From: Acheta domesticus
Taxonomy: Eukaryota; Arthropoda; Insecta; Orthoptera; Gryllidae
Assembly: GCA_031308135.1 (NCBI GenBank)
Contig: JAHLJT010008756.1
Coordinates: 68,504,172 to 68,568,171, forward strand
Reading direction: 5' to 3'
Length of the DNA: 64,000 nucleotides
Shown: positions 21,756 through 32,805 of the stretch, in pieces
Layout of the letters: every line of letters starts with the position of its first letter
How positions within the stretch are numbered: the stretch's first letter is position 1
Notes under the pieces: model-generated
What the model saw: only the letters and a program-made list of their open reading frames with translations
Told to the model about the DNA's origin: nothing
The model's database searches: none
Made by a program: the position numbers and the translations under genes

Positions 21756-21758
<3 letters not shown>
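21171..21758 (+). repeat. Two tandem copies of a repeat 3' end
   Basis: Two related stretches (about 21299-21401 and 21658-21755) share TTAGTTA.TCTG.TATT, GATGAATC, AAAATTGGTCC and GTT.TGAGTTATAA. Both follow AGCGCCAT.-type sequence. They look like duplicated ends of the same unclassified mobile element as the preceding block. Confidence 0.5.

Positions 21759-21808
<50 letters not shown>
21759..21808. repeat. (AT)n microsatellite
   Basis: About 50 bp of pure AT repeat directly abutting the TGTAA terminus of the next element. AT repeats resume at 22908-22924 on its other side. Confidence 0.95.
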
Positions 21809-21811
<3 letters not shown>

Positions 21812-22907
21812 AACAGTACATCGATTTGAGCCCGTGGAAGAACCGCACTTTGCCGCTACCGCCACCGGCGCCCGCGCCCGCGACCGCGCCCGCGCCGTCC
21901 CGGCGCCCGCGCCCACTAGAGATTTCTTTGTCACAGTCCTAAGACCTTTCACTAGTTTCAAAAGGGTAGAGCCCGTCGACGGATTAGGCCTCTTAGCGCA
22001 GCCGGGGCCGGATGTTGCAGATTTGCGCTTCCCAGAAATACATCAAGGGAAACTTATTCCGGGAATTTTCACACCCCCAAATGTTATTTCCAACAGGGCA
22101 TGCGCCGATAATTCTATTGGCCAAAGAGAGGTCTCACTCCCACACCTTTCATTTAAAATAAAGAATCAGAGGATAACCTCGCAGGGGGATGCTGGGAGAC
22201 AGAAGTTTGGTGGTGAGCGTAGCTGTAGGCAAATTGATAGAATCCGAGATTTTTCTGACGAGTTAACGTCAAAACGGCCTCTCCGGCTCTTGAAGGGGAG
22301 CGAGGCATCTGCCGCATATCGCGAAGTAGACTTGCGCTTGATTTTATCATCTCATGTAGTGGAGCAAGCAATAATGTTACGCTCTCCACACTTCAAGTCT
22401 GGCGGAGTTATATGGTAACGGATGGTTGCGTGGATGCCACTCGCCAGCAGTGCCCGAGTTTAGCAGATTCACATGACAAATTCGGCGGTCAACATCCATC
22501 CGCGTCAACGTGGATGAGGTATCCCTGCCGCCGGCGTACCCCGCGCTGCCGTAGCCGCCGCCGCGACTGCCGCCACCGCCGCCACCCCCTTTGTGCGGCC
22601 ACCAACATTGCAGACCAGGGCGAAAGGGCGTTCGGTTACCTGCCATTTGAGGACGATCTCAAAAAAAAAGGGTGTGATGAACTCTTGCGTCAGCGATACG
22701 CACTGTTTGTAGTTTTTGTTTGTTTGTTTGTTATTGCGAGGCGGGCCGCGCGTTGGCCGTGTAACGTAAATTGTAATAATAATGTTACCAGTAGAATGAA
22801 TAATGTGTTTCTTGGCAATTCCTTTCCGCATCCCGCGAAGTTGGAAGAACAGGAATAAATTCGTTAATAATCTTCCTCCATAAATGCTTGGGTGGGGGAT
22901 TATTACA
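21809..22907. mobile_element. GC-rich solo-LTR candidate, 1.1 kb
   Basis: The segment begins TGTAACAG and ends TTATTACA, i.e. TG...CA with the perfect 5-bp inverted ends TGTAA/TTACA. It lies inside an (AT)n tract so that AT repeats flank both sides. Its interior is strikingly GC-rich (GCGCCCGCGCCCGCGACC near 21868, a CGCCGCC run near 22545-22590), unlike its surroundings. An AATAAA lies near the right end (about 22853). The ORFs of 148 and 231 codons show no domain and reflect the composition. No retroviral-type gene or second LTR is visible, so solo LTR is an inference; the target duplication cannot be read inside the AT tract. Confidence 0.45.
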
Positions 22908-23220
22908 ATATATATATATATATAAAATTATTTAAAATACACAATAGAATTTAATACTATTTAACTCTTCACAATCTCAAAGTCACGATCCTGATCATAT
23001 TTACTCGGAATTGTATGATTTACTTCACAAAATTGGGCCAAATGTTTTCATTTATCTTTAACCAAATATCATTAGATATGCATTTTCAATTAAACACCAA
23101 AAAACTGGACGCAATTCACCATCAAATAAACAAGTGCTTGAAGTTTTATTTTATAACCTACGAGAAGTAAAATTAAAAGTTAGTAGAAGAGCTAAACGTG
23201 TTTTACGTGAGAGCATCTTT
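22908..23220. other. AT-rich sequence before IR-C, nothing recognised
   Basis: A short (AT)n run at 22908-22924 is followed by AT-rich DNA without a recognisable motif. The expected N-terminal IR coding sequence is not found here. Confidence 0.5.
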
Positions 23221-24870
23221 TTTCCTGCTACATGGACGGCCTTGTTGCTATCACTGAGTACTTTGGCAGTTACTTGGTAAGTGGTGCAAGATTTTCGCCT
23301 GGTTCTGGCCAGGCGCATCAAGAATTCGTTGCGAGACAATTTGGTGCACGCACTGTTCGACGTGATTCAACTAGTGCTCGCTGGTTCCTGTACGTGTGTG
23401 GTTCAAACTAATGCACAGAGAGTAGCGATCACTGCAGTTATGTTGTTTGCCATCGTGGTTAGCAATGCATACTCCGACCAGCTGTTCGGGCTGCTCGCAA
23501 ACCCACCGCGACACAAGGACCCCGAAAATTTGCAGGAGACTGCTCGTTTCGTCAAAATTGTCTACGTTTCAAAATATGTAGAGGCACTGATAATAGGTGC
23601 GAATGAAAATGGATTGTTAAACGAATTTATAAATAAAATTACTCCAGCAAGCTATGGGTTTGATCTAGGTGTTCTGAGAATCACTAACGAAGGAAAAGAA
23701 AGTGTATTTTACAGTTCGTCAGACTTTAAGGTTGTTGGCACATACATTTCATATTTGGCGCCGTGGCGGAAGATTGGTTTTTAATAACCATCTTTGGCCC
23801 TTTATTGCTAGCTCAGAATTTGCATTTTGAACGTACCGCGTCGGACTTCCCTCCAAAACCGCGCGCTAGGGACTAAAAGAGCGGGTATATAAAATTCCTT
23901 TGTTTTCTGTCGAAATTGCATTCGTCCTAGTCTTTGGTCGTAATAGTTTCATCTGTCTTCGACAGGGGGCAGCACTTGCTGGGGTTCCGTCCCAGGCCAT
24001 CTGAGGCAGAGGAAATTATTAAGGACACACTCAAGCTCCGTTTTAACCAATAACAGCATTCCATTCACACAAATTCAAACAGCGAAACAGGTTTTTCAAA
24101 GTAGTCGCTCCTCCCAGTGAACGATCTTCAGTGCGCTCGCATTAACGTTCCATGAGAACAGTTTAACTTAGCAAGGTTGGCATACCTGTCGCCTTTTAGA
24201 AAGCCTTTCAAAGAGAAGCCATATTTTCGCGGGAAACTGCGCCTTGCATGAGCAAATTTGTGTAATACAGATTAAAAGAAGGCATTGCTTTTCGTGTGAG
24301 ACTCAGGTAACGGGTTGAACGATTTATTCCCTGATTGCTTATTTACTTATTATACTATCTTCTAATAAGAAGGGTATACTGTGTCTTTTCAGAGATCAAA
24401 CGAGCGAGCGAGCATAGCAGAGCATTTCGTCTAGCCGTAACCAAAATTATGACCGCTCTCCCAAAAAATTGAACAATAACCCAAATCTGAAAAAGGAGCT
24501 ATATCGCCGCCTTAACAAAGGTATTTGGCTACTATAAAGAATTTATGGAAAAGGGGGATAGAAAGTTGCACAGTGTGCCGGAGTGCTTCTTCATGCCTGG
24601 TCATAAAAGTTTCGTGATTCGTAAAAATTCAACATTTTGTGTTTAACAAGATGACATTGTTTGCATCAGAGGGTGGTTTGTTCATCCATTGGAATCGATT
24701 GCAACGCCATCATATGGATGTCGAAGGTGTCACCGATCCTGAACATTTCTTTCTAAGAAAACCACATCAGCTTTCCCTTGAGCAACTAAGTGCTTTATTC
24801 ACAGTGATTAGTACTTCCTAGGGCATAATTGCTATAATCTTCATGTTGGAACTTCTATTGCCTAATTGTC
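23221..24870 (+). pseudogene. Ionotropic receptor IR-C pseudogene, 5'-truncated and interrupted
   Basis: Receptor similarity begins at M1 (ATWTALLLSLSTLAVTW), where an in-frame TAA at 23278-23280 follows. It continues through the pore region and M3 (FAIVVSNAYSDQLFGLLANP, then PRHKDP) into S2 up to about 23740. It then stops at about 770 bp of unrelated DNA. S2 resumes at about 24520 (YYKEFMEKGDRKLHSVPECF, then PGHKSF). A frameshift follows near 24641, then TLFASEGGLFIHWNRLQRHH and VEGVTDPEHFF. A TAG at 24819-24821 cuts M4. The N-terminal domain and S1 are missing. It is clearly more diverged from D and E than they are from each other, so it is an older family member. Non-functional. Confidence 0.85.
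23741..24513. mobile_element. ~770-bp insertion inside IR-C
   Basis: This unrelated segment splits the S2 coding region. Similar 12-base stretches at the edges (AAGGTTGTTGGC and AAGGTATTTGGC) may be a decayed target duplication. It contains TTGGCGCCGTGGCGG at about 23756, which resembles a retroelement primer-binding site, and a TATA-like GGGTATATAAAA at about 23883. An LTR-retrotransposon fragment is possible. No coding domain is seen. Confidence 0.4.
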
Positions 24871-25794
24871 TATTGCCTATTGTCTAATGTGTAACTGGAT
24901 GTCATCGCCATAGAAACCGTTGCACCTATATTGCTATGATTTTGTGGAGGTTCATGGTTCCGACACATACGAAATGTTTTCATTTTCTCCTTTGTTGAGT
25001 TATCATTTATTGCGGGTTTGTTAGTAAGGGATATGGCTGCCATGTTGGCAATCCCAAGTGTCTAGTCGTTGCAGAATAGAATTGCACATATTTGGAGGAT
25101 CACGCAGTCCAATGATCGTCCAACACATCTGATTCCAACTGAGCACGCAGTTCTTACAAATTCGTCGCCCGTCATGAATCCTAAAACGTGTTCGATCGAT
25201 TAGGCTGATGACGACAGAGGATGTACAGTTTCAAAACACACTGTGGAGGATGTTACGGTCTGAGGATGGGCGTTGCCTTGCGAGAAAGTGTCGTGGTATG
25301 GTTGGCAATTTACCATATTTCACTATGCAACTCACTATGAAATAACAAAACCAATCTTTTTCTTTTCTCTCCTTCCCAAATTGCATGTACGAGAGAGCAA
25401 ATTATGGCAGAGAGCATACACTTAAACAAATCAACAAATACGGGCCTACAGATGTGACTGTGGCATATGTCAGCCACTGTACCTTTTGGTAGATCCCAAG
25501 CAAGAACAGTCTGTCACATCTGCTTGGGAGTACGGGAGACGCCGAGCCTTAGGTACAGATGCCAACGTCTCGGCAGCCATGCTGCGACGTTCGTTAGTGT
25601 GAATTGTCAGGAAGATCGCAGTATAGCAGCCAACGCGTAGGCCCCTGTGCCTATGATGCAGGGTCTCTCATGGGACCAAGATACTGAGTAGATACTGATT
25701 CCGGCCGCAGGAGATATTTTATTAGCCTCTTATGGTGCTAAAGTGTCGGGACTGGTTGACCATCCTTGTCGTCGTATAATCACCCACCCAAAGT
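24871..25794. other. No feature recognised
   Basis: About 0.9 kb between IR-C and the LINE remnant. Part may be decayed LINE sequence, but I could not align any reverse-transcriptase motif in it. Confidence 0.4.
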
Positions 25795-26845
25795 ATGAGT
25801 CCTCGTACATTCTTCGAACATCGTTACCCCATCCTCCCAGGTATTAGATTTCGAAATCTTCTCCGGGAATTAAATGTCGAACTTCCCATCCCTGTGAAAC
25901 CCACAAGTGACCCGATTCCCCCTTGGAAACTCCTCCTTCCCAGTATTGACTTCAGACTCTCCAATCTATTCAAACAAACTACAAGTCCTCTGGTTTACCA
26001 GAAGCAGTTTCAGGATATGAGAGAATCCTATTAGGATCATTTATTCTTATACACGGATGGTTCATCGTGCAGCGACGTGGTGGCATGTGGTTTTTACTGT
26101 ATCAGGGCCAACAAATCATTTCAGCTTCACTCCAAGTGCAATATATTCACTGCCGAAATGTATGCAATTTTTGAGGTCCTAAAATACATTGAATCAGCGA
26201 CGTTGCGGCGAGTAGTTATCTGTTCTGATTCTCTCAGCTCTCTTCAAGCTGTCTCCCGTCCTTCGTCAGACTACCTGACTTTATCCGTTCAAAGCCTGAT
26301 TCATCGTCTACTGTCCCGCCGCTATGATCTGGTACTTAGTTGGGTCCCAGGCCACGTGAGTATAAGAGGGAACGAACTGGCCGACCAGGCGGCGAAATCA
26401 GCGACTCGTAAAACTCAAATCGACTTTCCTTCTGTACCATTGTCCGATGTTCAGGCTTTCTTGAAACGATCCGTGCTTAGAGCGTGGTAAACAGAGTGGC
26501 ACAATAGCACTTTCAAACTAAGTGCGATAAAGAATTCTAGGTATCCCTGGTGCTCCTCATCACGGACCTCTAGGCGCGAGGAAGTTATTTTAACCCGTCT
26601 TCGTATCGGACACTGCCACTTTTCTCACGGTTTTCTTCTGTGACATGAAACTCCTCCCATCTGTGACTCGTACAAGACTGTTCTTTCCGTGGAACACGTC
26701 CTCCTGTACTGCAGAAAATTTGTTGGCAACCGACGAAGAGATGACCTGGGCACCTTCGCAACAAGTGGTGCTCGACGATGACGATTCTTCGCTCTCAAAA
26801 CTTTTTTGTTTTTTGAGAGAAAGCGGAATATATAATTTTATTTGA
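25795..26845 (+). pseudogene. Decayed non-LTR retrotransposon: RNase H and C-terminal zinc-knuckle region
   Basis: In one frame, after an in-frame TAG at 26032-26034, an RNase H domain follows with all its usual acidic motifs: YTDGSS, FTAEMYAI, ICSDSLSSLQAV and WVPGHVSIRGNELADQAA. A TAA at 26488-26490 ends it. Beyond, the same frame continues as EEVILTRLRIGHCHFSHGFL, then a TGA at 26641-26643, then ETPPICDSYKTVLSVEHVLL and YCRKFVGNRR, the C-terminal Cys/His region typical of RNase H-bearing arthropod LINEs. The preceding 80 codons are the linker between reverse transcriptase and RNase H. Three stops make it dead. The reverse transcriptase core and endonuclease are not found. It is of the same broad group as the LINE at 54958-57020. 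Confidence 0.85.
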
Positions 26846-27404
26846 AAGATAACAATGGTTTATGTTGTTTTTTGGCCCCTTTTAAGATAAATTTTACGCG
26901 CCCTTTTTCCTTCTGCCTTTCTACATGTATGCTTGAAGCAGAACTCAAGCCCTCTTTTTAGCCAATGTACATGCCTTTAAACAGTGGGTAAGTTGCATAT
27001 GCAACACTGAATAATTTTTCTCCAAATACTCAGGCATGGGCGCAAGTGACCACAGTATTTGAACTGCCCTCTAAACCCTATTCAATCAATCAACGAACGT
27101 CGAAACGAACAATTCTCTCCAAATTATGGATTAACGACATGACCTGTCCCTGACGATTCCATTGGCAGTCCCCTTATCTCCAAATAATTCATATCAACCA
27201 ATCATTGTCCTTTAAGCTGCTCGAAGTAGTATATCTTCGTTTTCCTCCTGTTTTCCTTTCTCTATGCCTCTTGTTTATTTTTCACCTTTTTAATACATGA
27301 AAATGGGAGATAATAATCTGTATTGTTTCTCTCTTATTCATAATCATTCTATCTCATCTAAAAATGGAAATTGTTTCCCTAAAATATCCCTATACTTGTT
27401 TTTT
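26846..27404. other. No feature recognised
   Basis: About 560 bp of unremarkable sequence between two mobile elements; nothing I can name. Confidence 0.4.
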
Positions 27405-28135
27405 ACTTTCTCGCCTTACGAATACGTCGTAAGAAGAGAAAATTATGTAATCGTGCGGCGGAAAAAGGGGGAATTTTTTGCCAGAAAAACTCATATAGCA
27501 GGGGTCTGGTAACCAAAAAGTGGATCAAACCTGTTGCTAAATTTAGAAAATAAAATCTCGTGGTGTACTCAAAATCCATGATTTGTTGCTTCTTCATACT
27601 GCAAAATCGATTGACGGCAAAACGTCCGTCTGTCCGTCTGTGGTCAACGCTAACGCCTAAACCGTTCGGCCGATTTTCTTCAAAATTGATATTCCCCCAT
27701 CGTTTTTACTCGTCTCAAGGCCTCTTGAATTTGAAACCGATATTTTAGTATTTGAGGCTACTTTACATGAAGCCCATTTTGAGATTTTCTAAGTTGAAAG
27801 AAAATGGCTCTAATTTTTTTCATTACAATATGTTGTTGAATAGTGCAAAGAACGTTGAAGGGAATGACGTAAGTATCATTTTCGTTGGTAGGCCCAATTT
27901 TTCGAAAATTGCAAAAAACTTTTTAAAAACTGCAAAATTGAAGATAGAGATTTTTGCCTCAGACAAAGTCGGTTGTACAAAATTAGCACTTTAAATAAGG
28001 TCATGTACTATTCTTTGGAAAAACGAGTAGTTTTTGCGTAAATTGCGATTCAAATTTACAAAAAAAAGCTTTCTCAAAAACTGCTCCAAATTTTTCCTAT
28101 ACATTTTCTGCACGTGTGTAATACGGGACGGTAAA
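27405..28135 (+). repeat. Variant, 3'-truncated copy of the TIR/(GTCY)n family
   Basis: It starts TTACTTTCTCGCCTTACGAA, a terminus distinct from the CTTTCCCGTATAC type. It then follows the family order: AAAATTATGTAATCG, AACCTGTTGCTAAATTTAG, GTCCGTCTGTCCGTCTGTGG (27627-27646), GCTAACGCCTAAACCG and internal modules. A second scrap with the same terminus lies at about 29652-29685. Confidence 0.6.
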
Positions 28136-29060
28136 TATATAAATAAATATAGTGGTGCTATAGAATAAATAAATAAATATAAATAAATAAATGTCTTTAT
28201 TTGTGGCGAGGCTCAGGCCATTTAGCCTGCTCTTCCGCCTAACCACTTTCAAAATTGTATTACATTAGTGCATACTATAAGGAGGTCATTCAATGAAAAA
28301 TACGTACGCAATTTGAATGAAAGTTTTCTCACATAGAAAACAGGAATGAAAGCGAGGGAGGAAAGAGTTGGTGGAGGAGGAATGCTGTCACAGCATTTGT
28401 ATGTTTAAAGTTATCAATTTCGAGTTAGGAATGTAATTTAAGAATTGATCCCAAATATATAAAGTTAAACACTACGAGATTTACTCAAAATTTAGAGAAA
28501 TTATCTTTCTGTGACTAGGCAAGTTACATATTGAAGTGGATTTGATAGAGATTGTTTAAATCGGTGAAGTATTAATATGTACTTCTAATTGTTTCAAAGA
28601 GGTTTTAGTAGAAGCTATGATTGCGTACGTATTTCTGAAATACTCCTAAATGAAAAGTAGAAAGGGAGGGAGTCTCGTCACCGTACAAGCGAAAACACAT
28701 CAAGTCAAAAGTTCAGGTCCTAAGAGAAACGGAGAACATTGAAAGAAAATGGTAAAATGATTTTACGTGTATTTCATAATAGTAATAATAAGAAAATTAG
28801 CAATAATAAAAGAATGTATTATCAATCTATTTAGTAAAAAATATAATTAAAAACGGGAAAAGATCAATTCAGTTTTAGGAAAATGTTTACAATATTAAGA
28901 TATTTCCCAACCTAGAAAATTGTAAATTTTAATAATGTAGGAAAGTGTTAACCATTTAGAATATTCCCAAGACCTGAAAAACCGACCCGACATATCTCAC
29001 CCGCAAGCCAACGATTTACGCTACATTTATTCCTAGAATGGCATATACTTTCTCGCAGTA
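28136..29060 (-). repeat. Repeat with (AAAT)n end, shared with 51478-52270 and 60313-61085
   Basis: After (AAAT)n the sequence ATGTCTTTATTTGTGGCGAG and TTTAGCCTGCTCTTCC.CCT is shared with 51500. The match continues intermittently to CTACATTTATTCCTAGAATG near 29040. Read on the minus strand it ends CAATAAAGACATTTATTTAT, like a retroposon tail, so the element probably points left. In copy 2 it interrupts the IR-E flank at about 51478. No coding sequence is recognised. Confidence 0.55.
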
Positions 29061-29107
29061 GTTATTTTTCAAATGCCGATCAGCGGATAAATTATTTGGA
29101 GTAAGCC

Positions 29108-29220
29108 GTTCACCGCTGCCTTTCTTGGTCATGTTTGAAAGACATGTTTTTCGCATGTTGACAATTACCGGCTTCCTAATGATAGAACTGATACAATTAC
29201 GTTTTGACTAAAATATAAGC
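29108..29220 (+). repeat. Direct repeat, first copy
   Basis: About 112 bp repeated at 29691-29802 with few differences. It includes GGTCATGTTTGAAAGACATG and GTTGACAATTACCGGCTTC. The two copies bracket the tRNA-like sequence at 29236-29318. Confidence 0.85.
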
Positions 29221-29235
29221 AGATGGTCCGCATGT

Positions 29236-29318
29236 GGCTCCCGTAGCGCGGTTGGTTAAGGCACCTTCGGGTTGAGATCTTCAATAAGGAAGGTGCCGAG
29301 TTCGATCCCCCGAGGGGC
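29236..29318 (+). repeat. tRNA-like sequence (SINE head or tRNA pseudogene)
   Basis: It shows a box A-like TAGCGCGGTTGGTTAAGG and a box B-like GAGTTCGATCCCCCG with the correct spacing for a polymerase III internal promoter. The ends GGCTCCC and GAGGGGC pair imperfectly, and the anticodon arm is replaced by an enlarged hairpin (CACCTTC/GAAGGTG). I therefore do not call a functional tRNA. Confidence 0.55.
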
Positions 29319-29690
29319 ATTTTTATTTGATGAATGTAATGTTGCAGGAAAAAACATTGAAGAGTGTAGATACTTTATCGAAAATCATTTGAAGTATTTC
29401 TACTCACGAATAGAATCAATGCAGATTAATAGACAGGACTTGTCTGTGTTTTCCCTAACTGCGTCTTTTAAACAATGTTTCAACTCTGTTATTCGATTTC
29501 TGAAGCGTATGACATGTCAAATCAACCGTTGTCTAGTATATATCTGTATGAACCAATTTAAGTAAAATTATGAGCATTTTAACGTTAAATTGCAATACAA
29601 TATAACCAAAAGGCATGCGATGAACTTACAATCCCTAACCGTTCCGGAATTATTATTACTTTCTCGACTTACGAATACTTCCTAAAGCGG
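29319..29690. other. Sequence between direct repeats
   Basis: An unremarkable stretch that carries a short scrap (about 29652-29685) of the TTACTTTCTCGACTTACGAA terminus of the TIR family. The 97-codon ORF covering the tRNA-like sequence is not called. Confidence 0.4.
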
Positions 29691-29802
29691 TTCACCGCTG
29701 CTTTTCTTGGTCATGTTTGAAAGACATGTTTTTCGCATGTTGACAATTACCGGCTTCAAATGATAGAACCGGTACAATTACATTTTGACTAAAATAAAAG
29801 TA
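29691..29802 (+). repeat. Direct repeat, second copy
   Basis: Second copy of the ~112-bp repeat at 29108-29220, in the same orientation. Confidence 0.85.
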
Positions 29803-29989
29803 ATTGCGATAAATGTACTGGAAATGTTTGTGTATATTTGTTCAATTTTTAAGTTTTAACAATTTTTTACTTCTCTTCTTGGATTTGTAAAGCGTATGTA
29901 CCATCGTATCAATTGTTTCTTTATCATGTATTTACCATTTTATAGGTCGGTTTTATTCTTTCACAACTTTGTTCGACACAGGCGGTGTT

Positions 29990-30065
29990 GTTGTGGCGTA
30001 GTGGTATAAGTGCCGGTTCGTTGACTTTGAGTATCGGATATCGGGTCTCGGTACGGAAAACGTTT
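29990..30065 (+). repeat. tRNA-like sequence, weak
   Basis: TGGCGTAGTGGTATAAGTGC resembles a D-arm/box A. The downstream box B is poor (GGGTCTCGGTACGG). Probably a SINE head. A piece of the foldback MITE (TCTCACGCGCCAAGAAATAA) follows at about 30238. Confidence 0.4.
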
Positions 30066-30330
30066 GCTGGTATAATACACTTTTGCTATTTGCTATGAAG
30101 TAGTGGAATTGCTATAAGGACCGTATAGAAGCAGAGCGAGAAAGTGCGTTGGAAGCACCACTAGTTTTCCTTGGCGCCATTGTGAAGAAGGCAATGGCCC
30201 CTAGTTGCCATTTCTTTCACTATTGCGAAGACATGCTCTCACGCGCCAAGAAATAAAACCCAAGTATATTTTGGGGGTGAAATTCTCCCGGGCGGACAGT
30301 GCTCTACGCACTGTATCAGATAATATCCCA

Positions 30331-30378
30331 TAGATAGATAGATAGATAGGTAGATAGATAGAGAGAGAGAGAGAGAAA
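30331..30378. repeat. (GATA)n and (GA)n microsatellite
   Basis: GATA repeats run directly into a GA repeat. Confidence 0.9.
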
Positions 30379-31344
30379 GATACATACTACCGGTGATTTG
30401 CATACCTTATTGCATTTACAAGTGATTCCGACGTTGTCTTATAACGTTCATTGAAAAATAAAATGTATTTGTGAAAAGTAACTGAAACTTTTTTCACTTT
30501 TTATTTGTGAGTTAAAGGGCTTGAAATTACATCTGATAATTTTCTTGACTACTTCAAAATGTTGGATGATTCCAAAGAGTTTGTGGAAATGAGGTTCAAA
30601 ACGTGCAGTATCAGAAACGCAGAAACAACAAATTCTTTAAAAAAATACTTATCTAAATTCATTCGAATTATTAGAAAAAACATGCTTTGTAATTTGTGTA
30701 GTATTTTCTTTGTGTGCTTAGAGATAACATGTTTTACCTACATTGATCTGTGAAAGTGTTTTTTCTTTCCTGAAAAACTTCCGTATTTCTATGTATATAA
30801 AAATGTCTACAAAAAAAATTCTACCAACGCACTGTATTACTAAACTTTTTTTGTTTAAATATCTCCCCATTCTCCAAAAACAACCATTCCTTTGAACTTT
30901 CTTGAAGAACATTATATAAAGTAATATTATCTGGAAAGATTTTAATCATGTTTTTATTATTTTTATTTAATTGAACGTATATTTTCTTTTGGGTGTTTAT
31001 CTAGTAAGGAGCTTCACTTTTCTATGATAGAAGAGCCCCTTATTAATGAATAAAATGTACACGTTTTCAAGTTGTAAACTAGTGGTGCTAAAACAGCACA
31101 TATTTTCAATCATGATTGCTAATTTTGGCAAATTTCAATAATTCAGTCAGTTCAATGAAAATTGTTGTCACTAGTTTCCAAAGTAATCATTTTACATGCG
31201 ATGGATAACAATCTTTTATATTTGGTCCAACTTAATACATTGTACAGATTCGTCACTCAACGTGTTAGATTCATCAGGAAAACAATCTATCAATAGCTAC
31301 GCGTTATATAGAAACACCTGTCTTTTATTTTCCTGTATAATTAC
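30379..31344. other. No gene recognised
   Basis: About 1 kb of AT-rich DNA. The stretch around 30500-30720 (for example ATGAGGTTCAAAACGTGCAG) weakly resembles the IR flank at 13040-13090 and 46905-46960. Otherwise nothing is identified. Confidence 0.35.
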
Positions 31345-32805
31345 GTATATACGGAGCAATATAGTAACGGGAAATTTACGTAATACTGCACGAAAATAAG
31401 CGAATTTTCGACAGAAAAATCAATCATTACCGGGCCCTAATACAAAATAGTGGACAGAGCCAGCTAATATAAATAAAGAAAATAAACCCCTAACACGTGG
31501 TGTAGCTAGCATACCTGTTTTGTGGGTCCTTGATAGCGAAAAACCAATTCAAAGCAAATCGTTCGTGTGCAAACACTACTATTCAAATTCAAACACTACT
31601 AGCGCCTAAACCACTCGTAGGATTTTTTTCCAAATTGAAGAAGCCGCTGTCCATCCGGCTCTAGTCGAAGGTTTAAGATTTTGAAAAACCTTCTTCAAAA
31701 TTTGGGGGTACTTTACCCGAAACCCCTCCGGACATTTTCCAAATTTTCTCAAAAACGACTCCAAATTGTTTCTTAAAATTTCTTCTAATAATACAGTAAA
31801 ATACATGTATAAAGGTGACATAGGTCCGACTTTTTCGGTTAATCGTGAATTTTTAAAAATTGAAAAGTTTGAATTTATTTCGGCCTCTTCCAATAAGTAC
31901 AAAATTAAAGATGGAGATTTTTCCTTCAAATAAAATTTGTTATCCAAAGTGAGTTTTTTCATTAAGGTCCTGTACATTTTTTTTCATAATTTTAGTAGTT
32001 TTATCGCAACATCGTGTGCAATATTTGCAATTTAAAAAAAGTAACAAAACAAGATTTTCTCCTAAACGGCTACAATTTTTTTCTTTACACTTTTAGTAAG
32101 GATACTGCTTACTGTACAATATGAGATGACATAAACGCCATTCTGTTCTATTGTTTTGTTTTTTCAAAAATTACAAAAAATGTGATTTTGTTGACTTGTC
32201 TCCCACGTCGTTAATGTTTACTTTAGCGGCAGTTTGTATTATGTTTATGAGTACATGTGCTTTAAATAATGTCAAAAAGTTTTTCGAAAACTCAACCATT
32301 TTCTATGGAAACTAGCTCAAACTTCCGCATTTTCAGGAGAGATCAAACTCCCTTTTCTCATATATGGCTCCCAATTTTTTCTTCACACTTTTGGAACGGA
32401 TAGTGTAAATTGTACTTTTTAATATGACACAAAGTTCATTTTGGGGTATTTTTTTGTTTTTTCAAAAATTAGACAAATGTAACTTTTTTGAAAGATCTCT
32501 CACACAGTTAAGATGCCCATTTCCAGCAATTTGTAACTATTGTATTTGTGAGTTGAAGTGTTTGAAATGACTTCTAAAGAAGTTTATCGAAATCAGAAAA
32601 GATTCCTGTGAATAAGAGATTTAATTTTCGTATTTACAGTAGCGCTTAAAAGCCATTTTCTTAAAAACGGCTCCCAAATGTTTCCAAGAAAATGGCCATT
32701 TTGGACGGGATTTTACTGTTTCTTAATAAACGCCTTTTTTTTCAAAAACGACACTCAATTTTTTCTTTAAATTTCTTGTAAGAATAAAGTAAAATACAGT
32801 AATAA
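31345..32805 (+). repeat. TIR/(GTCY)n-family copy, right end missing
   Basis: The left end TTACGTATATACGGAGCAAT and GGGAAATTTACGTAATACTG is followed by the AAACCCCTAACACGTGGTGT block, a reduced (GTCY)n region (about 31555-31605), the GCGCCTAAACCA block and several internal ~300-bp units. The last 100 bp restart an internal module (CAAAAACGACACTCAATTTT) without reaching a right terminus. Confidence 0.65.

Noticed and set aside
21723..22858. ORFs of 231 and 148 codons over the GC-rich segment
   Set aside because: The first starts upstream and runs through the (AT)n tract, both are compositionally biased, have no domain and lie inside a probable solo LTR.
24871..25794. Possible reverse transcriptase upstream of the RNase H remnant
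   Set aside because: No YxDD or other polymerase motif could be read in any frame.
29236..29318. Functional tRNA gene
   Set aside because: Box A and box B are good, but acceptor pairing is poor and the anticodon arm is not a normal 5-bp stem with 7-base loop.
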